Below, one piece after another: positions 18,023 to 26,413 of a DNA stretch of 50,379 nt. Below the pieces are notes generated by a model. It did not search any database and was not told the origin of the DNA. It worked only from the letters and a program-made list of their open reading frames with translations. The DNA lies in the NCBI GenBank assembly GCA_905182125.1, contig CAJJAV010000007.1, forward strand, positions 1-50,379. The letters run 5' to 3'. The DNA comes from an uncultured Candidatus Poseidoniales archaeon (lineage in GTDB: Archaea; Thermoplasmatota; Poseidoniia; Poseidoniales; Poseidoniaceae). Position numbers and translations under genes: made by a program. Numbering within the stretch: the first letter of the stretch is position 1; each line of letters opens with the position of its first letter.

Positions 18023-19069
18023 TCAAAAGTCTTCGTCAACTGAGAAGCGTTGTTGGACGCTTCCGAGTGATGAATTGTCCATGACACCAGCCTTCTGATA
18101 TTCTGCAACTCGCTTTTCGAAGAAGTTGGTCTTGCCTTGCATGGAAATCATTTCCATCCATGGGAAGGGGTTGACGACGTTGTAAATCTTGCTTGCTCCA
18201 AGGGCGACCAAGAGTCTGTCTGCCACAAATTCAATGTATTGTTTCATCAAGATTGAATTCATGCCAATCAAGGACACAGGGAGGGCGTTCGTGACGAATT
18301 CAATCTCGATTTCGACGGCCTCAGCAATGATTCGTGTGATCTTAGCAGCGCCTGCTCCGCGCAGGAGCTTGTTGTGCAACAAGCAAGCGAAGTCACAGTG
18401 CAGTCCTTCATCCCGAGAAATCAATTCGTTGGAGAAGGTGAGCCCTGGCATAAGGCCACGCTTCTTCAACCAGAAGATGGCACAGAATGAACCGGAGAAA
18501 AAGATGCCTTCAACCGCTGCGAAAGCAACAAGTCGCTCAGCAAATGAGCCTTGCTTGCGGGACAACCAGCGCATGGCCCATTCGCCCTTCCTCTTGACAG
18601 AGGGGACGGTTTCAAGAGCCTTGAACAAGTGGTCCTTCTCCGCATCATCCTTGATGTAGGTATCAATCAGAAGCGAGTATGTTTCGGCGTGAATGTTTTC
18701 CATCATGATTTGGAAACCATAGAAGCATCGTGCTTCAGCCCAACACACTTCGTTCGAGAAGTTGATCCCCAGGTTTTCGTTGACAATGCCATCGCTTGCG
18801 GCAAAGAAGGCGAGAATGTGCTTGAGGAAATGCTGCTCATCGGAATTGAGGTTTTTCCAGTCTTTGAGGTCTTCTGCCAAATCGATTTCTTCTGCGGTCC
18901 AGAAGCAAGCCATTTGTTGCTTGTACATTTCCCAGATATCAGAGTGCTCAATCGGAAACAAAACGAACCGATCAAGGTTCTCTTGGAGCATGGGTTCAAG
19001 ATGTTCTTGAGACAGGTCGACATCAAATCCTTCAGAGGGCGTAGTTGCATTACTATGTTCGATTACCAT
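18023..19069 (-). CDS. nrdB: Ribonucleotide reductase class Ia small subunit, eukaryote-like
   Basis: This 348-residue R2 makes the tyrosyl radical. Diiron ligands seen are Asp93 ([11 protein letters not shown]), Glu124 and His127 (ENIHAETY), and the later Glu and His in EGIFFSGSF and [11 protein letters not shown]. The radical tyrosine is Tyr131. The C-terminus FSVDEDF corresponds to the eukaryotic R1-binding tail FTLDADF. Blocks such as [20 protein letters not shown] are identical to human RRM2. The frame is open 74 codons upstream, but ATG 19069 follows GAGGGGGAT and starts the homologous region. It is the first gene of the nrdBA unit, with a TATA-like element and direct repeats upstream. 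Confidence 0.96.
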   Translation of the reverse strand: MVIEHSNATTPSEGFDVDLSQEHLEPMLQENLDRFVLFPIEHSDIWEMYKQQMACFWTAEEIDLAEDLKDWKNLNSDEQHFLKHILAFFAASDGIVNENLGINFSNEVCWAEARCFYGFQIMMENIHAETYSLLIDTYIKDDAEKDHLFKALETVPSVKRKGEWAMRWLSRKQGSFAERLVAFAAVEGIFFSGSFCAIFWLKKRGLMPGLTFSNELISRDEGLHCDFACLLHNKLLRGAGAAKITRIIAEAVEIEIEFVTNALPVSLIGMNSILMKQYIEFVADRLLVALGASKIYNVVNPFPWMEMISMQGKTNFFEKRVAEYQKAGVMDNSSLGSVQQRFSVDEDF

Positions 19070-19127
19070 TTTGTGTATCCCCCTCGTTTCTTTCACGCGC
19101 TGGAATTTATTGGCCTTCCGATAGAGT

Positions 19128-19138
19128 GTATAATATAT
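19128..19138 (-). promoter_or_regulatory. TATA-like promoter element for nrdB
   Basis: On the minus strand the sequence ATATATTATAC lies about 65 nt before the nrdB start. An archaeal start site about 25 nt downstream would leave a leader of about 40 nt carrying the GAGGGGGAT ribosome site. Inferred from sequence only. Confidence 0.5.
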
Positions 19139-19157
19139 CCCCTTGTCGAGCGTGGCT

Positions 19158-19254
19158 TGAGGTCGTTTTCCCGAGTCAATCGTACATGCTGATAAGTAGC
19201 GCAGTGCATCATTAAAGCCTGTTTTCCGCCACATACTATAAAGGCCGGTTTTCC
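19158..19254 (-). repeat. Three imperfect direct repeats upstream of nrdB
   Basis: On the minus strand a motif of the form GGAAAAC-n-GGC-y-TTTA occurs at 19254-19239 (GGAAAACCGGCCTTTA), 19227-19213 (GGAAAACAGGCTTTA) and, more weakly, 19172-19158 (GGGAAAACGACCTCAA). The first two are 27 nt apart. They lie upstream of the nrdB TATA-like element and could be operator sites for an RNR regulator. They do not resemble the bacterial NrdR box. Confidence 0.4.
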
Positions 19255-19309
19255 AATGTAAATTCCACACCTCCTCAAGGCTCGTTTCCACTCCATGACT
19301 GAGAATGTT

Positions 19310-19669
19310 TCAGGAATGTTTCTCAACTCCAAGAAAAACTGCAGAAACCCATTCACCATATTCATGATTGGAATTGACGCTCCAAGAAAGTACTTCAGGC
19401 ACATCATAAGGGTGCTCATGACGAAGGCGAGTGGTGACGGCCTCAAATGCTGATGCACTCAATTTGATCAAAAGACGCCATTCCGATTCTGAATGGACGT
19501 CACCCTCCCAACGGTACATCGACTGAACCTTGTGATGTTGAACACAAGCAGCCCCCGCATCGAGAAGGTTAAGTTCGAATTCACCAACGAGAAGTTCCAT
19601 CCAATCCCCTGGCAATGTGGTTTGGATCAGAAGGACATCGCGGGACACAAAACCACGACAGAGAACCAA
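19310..19669 (-). CDS. cutA: CutA1 family protein (divalent cation tolerance)
   Basis: This 119-residue protein matches the small trimeric CutA family: a first strand LLIQTTLPGDW, the conserved core GAACVQHHKVQSMYRWEGDV, SEWRLLIKLSASAF and the motif HEHPYDVPEVL followed by a final YGEWV. CutA proteins bind metals but their cellular role is unsettled. The start is uncertain: TTG 19669 sits about 30 nt after a TATA-like AGTATACAAA (19696-19705), which fits an almost leaderless transcript; GTG 19648 is the alternative. It lies upstream of nrdB with 240 nt between, so it is probably transcribed separately. Confidence 0.85.
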   Translation of the reverse strand: MVLCRGFVSRDVLLIQTTLPGDWMELLVGEFELNLLDAGAACVQHHKVQSMYRWEGDVHSESEWRLLIKLSASAFEAVTTRLRHEHPYDVPEVLSWSVNSNHEYGEWVSAVFLGVEKHS

Positions 19670-19770
19670 GCCTAAGAATTCAACGGCGGTTCATCAGTAT
19701 ACAAAGAGCTGACGAAGGGGTAAAATGAAGATTCCACCACGAACAAATCGCGGCATTTCGTTAATAGAAG

Positions 19771-19780
19771 CAATTATACC
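19771..19780 (+). promoter_or_regulatory. TATA-like element for the AIM24-family gene
   Basis: CAATTATACC is centred about 27 nt before ATG 19802, and no Shine-Dalgarno is present. This is the spacing expected of a leaderless archaeal transcript. On the other strand a second TATA-like sequence (19696-19705) would serve cutA. Confidence 0.5.
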
Positions 19781-19801
19781 TCAAAATGATAAGCATACCA
19801 C

Positions 19802-20806
19802 ATGGCTGATGGAATTCTCTTGGAAAACGGCATTGAGTGGTGGCTCAGTGATGACAAAACAACGTGGTACACACGGAACTTAGGAGCCGACGAATGGACG
19901 GTCGATGCCAGTGGAAAAGGACCAAACTCCTCGAGCGTCGTCACACAAATCACTGAACTTGAAGACCGCTTCAACATCATTGAATCAGTAACGACCGCTG
20001 ATGGAACCAAGGTCGATGTCGTGGAATACCCTAGTTTGCTTGGATCCAGCGATGTTCGAACTGCTGAAGCACTTTTTTACACTCACCAATCCGGGGCCAA
20101 ACTGAAGATGGTTCGAATCAAATTAAATGATTCAAAAATCCGTGTTGAACCTGGGGCCCTCTACTTTATGAAGGGAAACCTGGCCATGCAAGTGTCCACT
20201 GGTGGCGGGTTTTTCAAGGGACTAAAGCGTAAATTCTTCTCAGGGGAGACGTTCTTTGTCAACGAAATCCATGGTACTGGAGAAATCTATCTTGAACCCA
20301 CATTTGGCCATTTCATATTGCATACAATCAAAGGTCAAGGGAATGGAATCATTTGTGACAAAGGCATGTTCTATGCTGGAGCAGGCGATTTAGCAGCCAG
20401 TGCCAAAATGCAAGGCACACTTTCTTCGGCTGTGATGGGTGGTGAAGGATTGTTCCAATCTCACATTACTGGAAGCGGTGTGGCCGTGTTGTACAGCCCT
20501 GTTCCAAAAGAAGAGATCATGAAGCATGAATTAAATGGAGAGAAACTCTTTGTCGACGGTAATTTCGCACTCTTGCGAAGTGAAGATGTCGTGTTCAAGG
20601 TCGAACGTTCGAGCAAAAAACTCATCGGATCTGCTGTTTCAGGCGAGGGATTGTTGCAGACCTTCTCAGGCCAAGGTGAAGTATGGATTGCACCAACTCA
20701 AGGCGTATATGAAAAACTAACTTCACAGAAAGGCATGGCCAACTTTGCCGATAATCCAAACTCCATGGGGACCAAAATTAAATCTGGTCTAAGGAAGAGA
20801 AGTTGA
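19802..20806 (+). CDS. AIM24-family protein (DUF124)
   Basis: The 334-residue product has the beta-rich fold signature of the AIM24/TIGR00266 family. The conserved core is VRIKLNDSKIRVEPGALYFM followed by KGNLAMQVSTGGG, with repeated Gly-rich strands (GTGEIYLEPTFGHFIL, GEGLFQSHITGSGVAVL, GQGEVWIAPTQG). No signal peptide or membrane segment is visible. Mitochondrial AIM24 supports inner-membrane organisation; the function in prokaryotes is unknown. The first 90 residues lack the typical motif and may be a lineage-specific domain. It is transcribed toward the GDSL esterase gene, 38 nt ahead, and may share its transcript. Confidence 0.85.
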   Translation: MADGILLENGIEWWLSDDKTTWYTRNLGADEWTVDASGKGPNSSSVVTQITELEDRFNIIESVTTADGTKVDVVEYPSLLGSSDVRTAEALFYTHQSGAKLKMVRIKLNDSKIRVEPGALYFMKGNLAMQVSTGGGFFKGLKRKFFSGETFFVNEIHGTGEIYLEPTFGHFILHTIKGQGNGIICDKGMFYAGAGDLAASAKMQGTLSSAVMGGEGLFQSHITGSGVAVLYSPVPKEEIMKHELNGEKLFVDGNFALLRSEDVVFKVERSSKKLIGSAVSGEGLLQTFSGQGEVWIAPTQGVYEKLTSQKGMANFADNPNSMGTKIKSGLRKRS

Positions 20807-20844
20807 GAAGACTGCGAAGTCATATGAACCAATGAGGCCTAGCC

Positions 20845-23583
20845 TTGTCCGTGCGGGTGCAAATTCTAGCGGTGTTGTCCCTGTTGTTGCTGCAAAGCAT
20901 TGCGGGCGTACATGCAACATCCGCAAGAGCGACATCAGTGAATCTCTCAACGGCAACCTATGAATGGTTGTCAAATCAAACGGTTGAAATCAACGCCGCT
21001 GTTTCAAACGCTCCATTTGGAAGCACCCTTACCTATGAATGGGAACTCAAAGACGAGTCCAACGCAGTGATCCTCGAAGGCAACGAAGTGTTCCAGGCCA
21101 CAGGCACCATCACTGATGTGACCATCGAGTTGAAGCACTTTTACAACAACGATACATTCTATCGATTTTATTTCACCGTGCTCGACCAGAGCAATTCCAC
21201 CCTTACTCAAGGAACGCATGCCTTTGCAGTCTTTCACAACAGCGTCATGCCTCAAATTGGCAATATATTGGCCTTTGGGGATTCATTAAGCGACATGGGA
21301 AATGCGAAGAATTCCATTCTCAATGTTCCAGATGTCCCACCCTACTGGCAGGGTCGGTTCTCCAACGGCCAAGTGTGGATCGAATATGTGAGTGAAGCAT
21401 ATGGCCAAACGACCACAGTTGGTTCTGGGACCGCTGTTGGTGACAATCGAGCTTTTGGCGGCTCACAAACAGGTGCGGGATACTCGTACCTTCTGTTGCC
21501 GAACGTAGGCACACAGATCACCAATTACTTCGCCAATGTTCAAGCCAGCATTCCAAGCAATGAAATCGTTTCATTGTGGGCTGGAGGAAATGATTTCCTT
21601 TATGGGACGGCAAATGCCGACACAGTAGCCGGTAATATAGAATCTCACATCCGCCAGCTGACCAACGGCGGAGCTACGGAATTCATAATCCCAAACCTGC
21701 CACCATTGGAGAAAACCCCTGAAATCTTGAGCCGAACACAAAGTCAGCAATCGGCCATCGGCTCGGAAGTGGTTCGGTACAATCAGATCCTAAGCGGACT
21801 GACGATGAACCTCTCGACTGAACTTGGCATCACCATCCACACCATTGATGCGTGGAGCATCTTCAATGAAATCCTCCAAAACAAAGAGGCCCTTGGCCTT
21901 AGCAACACCCAAGATGCTGCATGCAGCGGAGGCATCACGTTGCTCCCACTGCCAATTTGCAGCAGCGGTGATACCGTCGCATCGAACGTTGATGAATACC
22001 TCTTTTTCGACAAAGCCCACCCCACACGGGTCATGCACCGGTACATCGCTCGTTTCGCAGTCGAAGCCCTCGGTGAAGGCGACATGGACGGCGATGGCAT
22101 CCTCGATGCCTTCGATGCTTGCCCGTGGACAGAGGACGTCCTCACTCGAGATTTGACCGGATGTGATGAGGCTCAACAAGACGACGATCAGGATGGTGTC
22201 GCCAACGGTGATGATGCTTGTGAATCAACTCTGATTGGCGCTCAAGTCAACGCAGAGGGGTGCTCTGCTGAACAAAGGGACACCGATGCCGATGGCCTCA
22301 ATGATGCGTTGGACCCTTGCCCCTTCAGCGAGCCAAAACCCGATCATGATTCAGATGGATGCACAGATGATGTCGATGATGATGATGACAACGATGGGTA
22401 CGCTGACATTGATGATGAATGCCCCCGAGGCCTTCTTGGAATGCATGACTTCGATTTGGACCAAGATGGATGCCGTGATGCTGAAGATCAGGACATCGAC
22501 GGTGACGACTTCTCAAATCAAGACGAGCAAAATGCGGGCTCTGACCCGAGAAATCCCGACTCCGATGGTGACTCAGTGATCGACGGCCACGATGCTTTTC
22601 CAACCGATGCCAGTGAATGGTCAGACAGCGATGGAGATGGATGTGGAGACAATTCAGACACTTTCCCAAACAATCCGGAAGAATGCTCAGACACCGACGA
22701 AGATGGTGTAGGTGACAATCAGGATGCCTTTCCAGCAGATGAATCTGAATGGGCCGATCAAGACAATGATGGGTTTGGTGACAACAGTGATGCTTGCTTC
22801 CTCGAATTTGGTACGTCAATCATACCCCTTGGTTGCCCTGACCTCGATGGTGACGGCTACGCTAATGCCAACGATGCGTTCCCTGAAAACATCAATGAAT
22901 GGAACGACAGCGATGGTGATGGTTACGGCGACAATGAAGATCTGTTTCCGAGCGATGCGAGGGACTGGAGCGACAAAGACAACGACACATACGGTGACAA
23001 CACCGATGTGTTCCCGTCAGACACCAGTGAATGGAACGACACAGACATGGATTCAGTCGGCGACAACAGCGATGCCTTCCCCCTTGACCCGCTCGAATGG
23101 AGCGACATGGACGGTGACGGATGCGGTGACAACGCTGATGTTTGGCCACAGGATCCCGATGAATGCCATGACTCGGATTTTGATGGCGTAGGCGACCATG
23201 CCGATGCTTTCCCTGAAAGCGCATATGAATGGCTTGACAGCGATGGAGATGGCCTCGGCGATAATGCTGACCAGTTCCCCTTCGACTCAAAAGGAAAATA
23301 CGATTCCGACAGCGATGGTACAGCGAATGCTGTTGATGCATTTCCCAACACCTCTGGTCTTGATTCGTGGTTTGACATCCTCGTCCGCTTGATGCTCTTC
23401 ATCGGCGTGATCGTTGGGGCTGCAGCGTTCATGCGGAGCAGATCCGGCGTCCATGCAGAAGCAACATGGGAAGACTTGGAAGCAATGACTGCGATGCAGA
23501 TGACGGAAGATACGCCCGAACCAGATGCACGGCCTGCTGGCCCACCGCCAGCAGAAGCGTTTCAGCCCCACAAGCCAGATTGA
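20845..23583 (+). CDS. Secreted GDSL esterase/lipase with calcium-binding repeats and membrane anchor
   Basis: The 912-residue protein begins with a signal peptide (core residues 8-23). A GDSL hydrolase domain spans about 138-408: nucleophile Ser147 in FGDSLSD, block III GGND at 247-250, and Asp389/His392 in DKAHP. Residues about 413-830 contain many D-x-D-G-D-G-x-x-D-N repeats ending in AFP, a thrombospondin-type-3-like calcium-binding stalk. A single transmembrane helix (about 843-863) and a Pro/Glu-rich tail end the protein. It should hydrolyse esters outside the cell while tethered to the membrane; the substrate is unknown. TTG 20845 lies seven bases after GAGG; GTG 20851 is the alternative. 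Minus-strand ORFs here are shadows. Confidence 0.9.
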   Translation: MSVRVQILAVLSLLLLQSIAGVHATSARATSVNLSTATYEWLSNQTVEINAAVSNAPFGSTLTYEWELKDESNAVILEGNEVFQATGTITDVTIELKHFYNNDTFYRFYFTVLDQSNSTLTQGTHAFAVFHNSVMPQIGNILAFGDSLSDMGNAKNSILNVPDVPPYWQGRFSNGQVWIEYVSEAYGQTTTVGSGTAVGDNRAFGGSQTGAGYSYLLLPNVGTQITNYFANVQASIPSNEIVSLWAGGNDFLYGTANADTVAGNIESHIRQLTNGGATEFIIPNLPPLEKTPEILSRTQSQQSAIGSEVVRYNQILSGLTMNLSTELGITIHTIDAWSIFNEILQNKEALGLSNTQDAACSGGITLLPLPICSSGDTVASNVDEYLFFDKAHPTRVMHRYIARFAVEALGEGDMDGDGILDAFDACPWTEDVLTRDLTGCDEAQQDDDQDGVANGDDACESTLIGAQVNAEGCSAEQRDTDADGLNDALDPCPFSEPKPDHDSDGCTDDVDDDDDNDGYADIDDECPRGLLGMHDFDLDQDGCRDAEDQDIDGDDFSNQDEQNAGSDPRNPDSDGDSVIDGHDAFPTDASEWSDSDGDGCGDNSDTFPNNPEECSDTDEDGVGDNQDAFPADESEWADQDNDGFGDNSDACFLEFGTSIIPLGCPDLDGDGYANANDAFPENINEWNDSDGDGYGDNEDLFPSDARDWSDKDNDTYGDNTDVFPSDTSEWNDTDMDSVGDNSDAFPLDPLEWSDMDGDGCGDNADVWPQDPDECHDSDFDGVGDHADAFPESAYEWLDSDGDGLGDNADQFPFDSKGKYDSDSDGTANAVDAFPNTSGLDSWFDILVRLMLFIGVIVGAAAFMRSRSGVHAEATWEDLEAMTAMQMTEDTPEPDARPAGPPPAEAFQPHKPD

Positions 23584-23643
23584 TCCCTCTCAACCTCGGC
23601 AACCGCTAAGAGGGCACCACCACAGCCTTTGACGAGGGGAGTC

Positions 23644-24414
23644 ATGAAACTACGTCTGCATCAATTCCTTTCGAAGACGGGCGTCTTCTCCTCAAAGGCT
23701 GAAGCAAAGCAAGCCATTTGGGACGGTGAGATCACCGTCAACGGGTCGGTGGTCAAGAACATGACCTTCCAATTCAACGTCAAAACCAAGGAGGTCACCT
23801 ACCGAGGCAAGGTGCTTGAACTCCATGACGAAGAAGTCCACTTCCTTCTCCATAAGCCGCTTAGCTGCATCTGCTCCCGGCTTAATTCGCATGAGTCTGC
23901 TCTTGGTAAAGCCTCAGTGTATGAGGTGTTTCGAGAGCATATGGAACCGACCACCTATGAGCGCTTGATCACCGTTGGCCGTTTGGATGAAAACACCACT
24001 GGGTTCCTCTTGGTGACCACTGACGGTAAAATCGTTCACAGAATCACCTCACCAGACCACACGGTTCGGAAGACGTACCGAGTTCACACAACAACACCGA
24101 TTTCTGAAGATCACATGGACGCCATCCGAACGGGTGTGCGCATCGTCGTCGAAGACGGTGAAGCCAGCGATGTGTATTGGACAAAGCCTGCAGTGATTGA
24201 ACACGAGGCACAACGAGTGGTTCTGTTGACCATCGGTGAAGGAAAGAAGCGACAAATACGCCGTATGTTCGGAGCCTTAGGAAACCCAGTCACTGAGCTT
24301 CACCGAACATCAACTGAAGAAATGCAGTTGGATGCTTATGATCTTAAACCCGGGGAATTTGCTCCCATTGAACGAAAAGAAATAGAGCGATTGATCATTC
24401 AACCAAGCATCTGA
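23644..24414 (+). CDS. RsuA/RluB-family pseudouridine synthase
   Basis: The 256-residue enzyme has an N-terminal S4 RNA-binding domain (residues about 3-50, with RLHQFLSKTG and SKAEAKQAIWDGEITVNG). The catalytic domain carries Asp115 in GRLDENTTGFLL, the mark of the RsuA/RluB/E/F family, and the C-terminal motif EGKKRQIRRMFGALGNPV. Substrate is probably a uridine in rRNA. The family is mainly bacterial, so transfer into this archaeal lineage is likely. ATG 23644 follows GAGGGG by four bases; an in-frame TTG at 23629 is less well placed. It ends tail to tail with the small membrane protein, overlapping by 16 nt. Confidence 0.9.
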   Translation: MKLRLHQFLSKTGVFSSKAEAKQAIWDGEITVNGSVVKNMTFQFNVKTKEVTYRGKVLELHDEEVHFLLHKPLSCICSRLNSHESALGKASVYEVFREHMEPTTYERLITVGRLDENTTGFLLVTTDGKIVHRITSPDHTVRKTYRVHTTTPISEDHMDAIRTGVRIVVEDGEASDVYWTKPAVIEHEAQRVVLLTIGEGKKRQIRRMFGALGNPVTELHRTSTEEMQLDAYDLKPGEFAPIERKEIERLIIQPSI

Positions 24415-24674
24415 TCCACATCTTCGTTCTCTTGGCCTTTTCCAGCCTTTTTGAGGAAACGAAACAGCACCCTTGAAAAGACCATTGAACAGAGGAAGAA
24501 GAGGATTGAAGTCCAAAGGGGAGCTTCTGTTTCGCTGGCGAGAAACCAGGTCACGACGAGGATACCAGCGCCGTAGACGGCCCGGAACAGTGAGAAAAGT
24601 AGGAAAGAACGGAACAGTGGGTTCGTGGTCATTCGTCGGTAGAAACCATCCGCACTGCCTCCGGAATCGCTCAT
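24399..24674 (-). CDS. Small membrane protein, two helices
   Basis: The 91-residue product begins MSDSGGSADG and has two hydrophobic segments (about 22-43 and 50-68), followed by a basic stretch (RFLKKAGKG) and an acidic tail. I do not recognise a family. ATG 24674 is chosen because GAGGATG lies just upstream. The longer frame to 24839 would run into the dut promoter region and lacks signals. It converges with the pseudouridine synthase gene and diverges from dut. Confidence 0.65.
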   Translation of the reverse strand: MSDSGGSADGFYRRMTTNPLFRSFLLFSLFRAVYGAGILVVTWFLASETEAPLWTSILFFLCSMVFSRVLFRFLKKAGKGQENEDVDQMLG

Positions 24675-24773
24675 GGGCCATCCTCGAGTGAGCGGTTCTA
24701 AGTTCTGTGCCTCAAAAAAGGTGGCAACACACCCTGCACAACCGTCAAGAGCCGTGGAGAATGACCGATTCCT

Positions 24774-25226
24774 ATGGCTCAAGTCGAACTTACCGTGGAA
24801 TTTGCAAAATTGGATCCTGAGGCTCGAATGCCAACTCAAGGATCTGCGGAAGCTGCTGGATGGGATCTCTACGCCTTAGAGGAAACCATTGTTGTCCGTT
24901 ACAAGAGTTCACTCATCAGAACAGGGCTCGCTACCGCCATTCCCTCTGGATGGGAGGGCCAACTCCGTTGCCGCTCATCGTTGGGGAAGAAAGGCATGAT
25001 CATGCCAAACGGCCTTGGCACCATCGATTCAGACTACCGAGGCGAATTGATGGTCCTCGCTACGTGGATCGGGGAGGGTGATTCCTTCACCGTAGCAAAA
25101 GGAGAACGCGTTGCTCAGATGCTGTTCGCACCTGTGCCGAAGGTCACCCTGGTTGAAACAAGCGTCGAAGACCTTGGAACAACTTCTCGCGGCGAAGGTG
25201 GGTTTGGCTCAACTGGTCAATTCTAA
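24774..25226 (+). CDS. dut: dUTP diphosphatase (trimeric dUTPase)
   Basis: This 150-residue enzyme hydrolyses dUTP to dUMP and PPi, keeping uracil out of DNA and feeding dTMP synthesis. All five dUTPase motifs are present: AAGWDLYA, RSSLGKKG, GTIDSDYRGEL, GERVAQMLF and the C-terminal GEGGFGSTG, which closes over the nucleotide. Length and motif order are standard for the homotrimeric family. The motif-3 sequence and the Gly-rich tail distinguish it from dCTP deaminases. It complements the RNR genes in the same region. Confidence 0.95.
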   Translation: MAQVELTVEFAKLDPEARMPTQGSAEAAGWDLYALEETIVVRYKSSLIRTGLATAIPSGWEGQLRCRSSLGKKGMIMPNGLGTIDSDYRGELMVLATWIGEGDSFTVAKGERVAQMLFAPVPKVTLVETSVEDLGTTSRGEGGFGSTGQF

Positions 25227-25275
25227 CTGGGCTCACGCCCGGTTATGGAATGCGTATACAGCGTGATTTCGTCTT

Positions 25276-26151
25276 CTAAGATTGCTGACTGATGGTCTCA
25301 CTTTTTTCGGTTTCAGTCTCGAATTGGAAGAACTGACTGATCAACAAGACCGACATTCCAAGGACACCGCCAAGGATGAACAACGTCGCACCTGAAAATC
25401 CAGTGGTGCCGATGGCCACACGTAGGACGACCGTTGACAAAATAAATCCTGTGTTTCTTGCGAGGTTGGGAAAATCAGTCGTGGAACGATACGATACGAG
25501 CAAAATAAGGATGTCAGCCATAATCAGGGAAGTAAAGAAGTCCAAGAAGAACACGGTTCTGCTGACGCTTCCATCCCCTTCAACAACTCCCCAAGTCCAC
25601 GAACTTAGCGAATAGGCGGCCACACAAACATAGACGACGAACAACACCATTGCGAGGTTTTTCTTTTGTTGAACAAATGTTTTCAAATTGAGGTCCGGGT
25701 CTTGGTTGTTGGTTGTTTTCGAACCGGAATACCTGAACAGGAGTGCGGTGAAAAACAAGACCAAGAAAGCGAGGCATTCAACTGCCAAGAAGGCGATGCT
25801 TGAATCAACCGATAAACTACCTGACGAATCAATTTCGGACAAGCCTTTGAAGATATCACGCACGATGAGGAGGCAGACGACCTCAAATTGTTTGCCAACA
25901 GAATTCGAGAATGAATCAGGGATTGCTCGTATGAGTTCGTAGACCTCATAGGCTAAAATCACAGAGAAAGGCGTGTACAATGAATCAAGGAATGAATCGA
26001 AAAAGGAGTTTAAGTTCGAGTCGATCTCAAGAATGTTCAATTGATAAAGAATGCACAGCAAAAGATGGGTGAGAAATCCATAGATTGCTAGGTTTAAACT
26101 CGCTCGTCGCAAAAAATCATCGGCCCTCTCACCGAGTAATCGTTCGTACAT
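25276..26151 (-). CDS. Unknown multi-pass membrane protein
   Basis: About six or seven hydrophobic segments are visible in the 291-residue product, with a short N-terminal stretch MYERLLGERADDFLRRAS and a central hydrophilic loop (GSKTTNNQDPDLNLKTF). No family is recognised. The start is uncertain: ATG 26151 lies about 40 nt after the TATA-like CATATAGT (26190-26197), while GTG 26190 would add 13 residues and overlap that element. The gene stands alone between dut (convergent, 49 nt) and lipB (divergent). Confidence 0.65.
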   Translation of the reverse strand: MYERLLGERADDFLRRASLNLAIYGFLTHLLLCILYQLNILEIDSNLNSFFDSFLDSLYTPFSVILAYEVYELIRAIPDSFSNSVGKQFEVVCLLIVRDIFKGLSEIDSSGSLSVDSSIAFLAVECLAFLVLFFTALLFRYSGSKTTNNQDPDLNLKTFVQQKKNLAMVLFVVYVCVAAYSLSSWTWGVVEGDGSVSRTVFFLDFFTSLIMADILILLVSYRSTTDFPNLARNTGFILSTVVLRVAIGTTGFSGATLFILGGVLGMSVLLISQFFQFETETEKSETISQQS

Positions 26152-26190
26152 CGTAGAGGTATCCACGCTGTTGGATTCGAGCCTTTGCAC

Positions 26191-26413
26191 ATATAGTTGC
26201 GTTCATGCCCAAGGAATCAATCCAGCGGAAATACCTGCCTTAACGATACCAAAGAATGGCACCATGCGACCTTCTGAAGGACAATTGGCTTCAAAGAAAC
26301 CAAGGACACACCGTGCCGATTAATTTCTGCTGAAAATGTTTCAATAACTGCGACCGAGTGTGAACGATTGTGATTCATCAAAACTTCATTGAGTTGGTCC
26401 CCCACGCCCAAAC
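26191..26413. other. Divergent intergenic region between a membrane-protein gene and lipB
   Basis: This 223-nt region carries the TATA-like CATATAGT at its left end for the minus-strand gene. No clear promoter for lipB is visible. A short minus-strand frame reading about MVPFFGIVKAGISAGLIPWA is present but has no start signals and is not annotated. Confidence 0.3.

Noticed and set aside
22325-23432. Minus-strand ORFs of up to 169 codons within the GDSL/repeat gene
   Set aside because: Same effect: His/Arg/Ser-biased shadows of the repeat codons, without starts or homology.
26217-26330. Short hydrophobic reading frame in the lipB upstream region
   Set aside because: No start signal, no homology that I recognise and under 40 codons.
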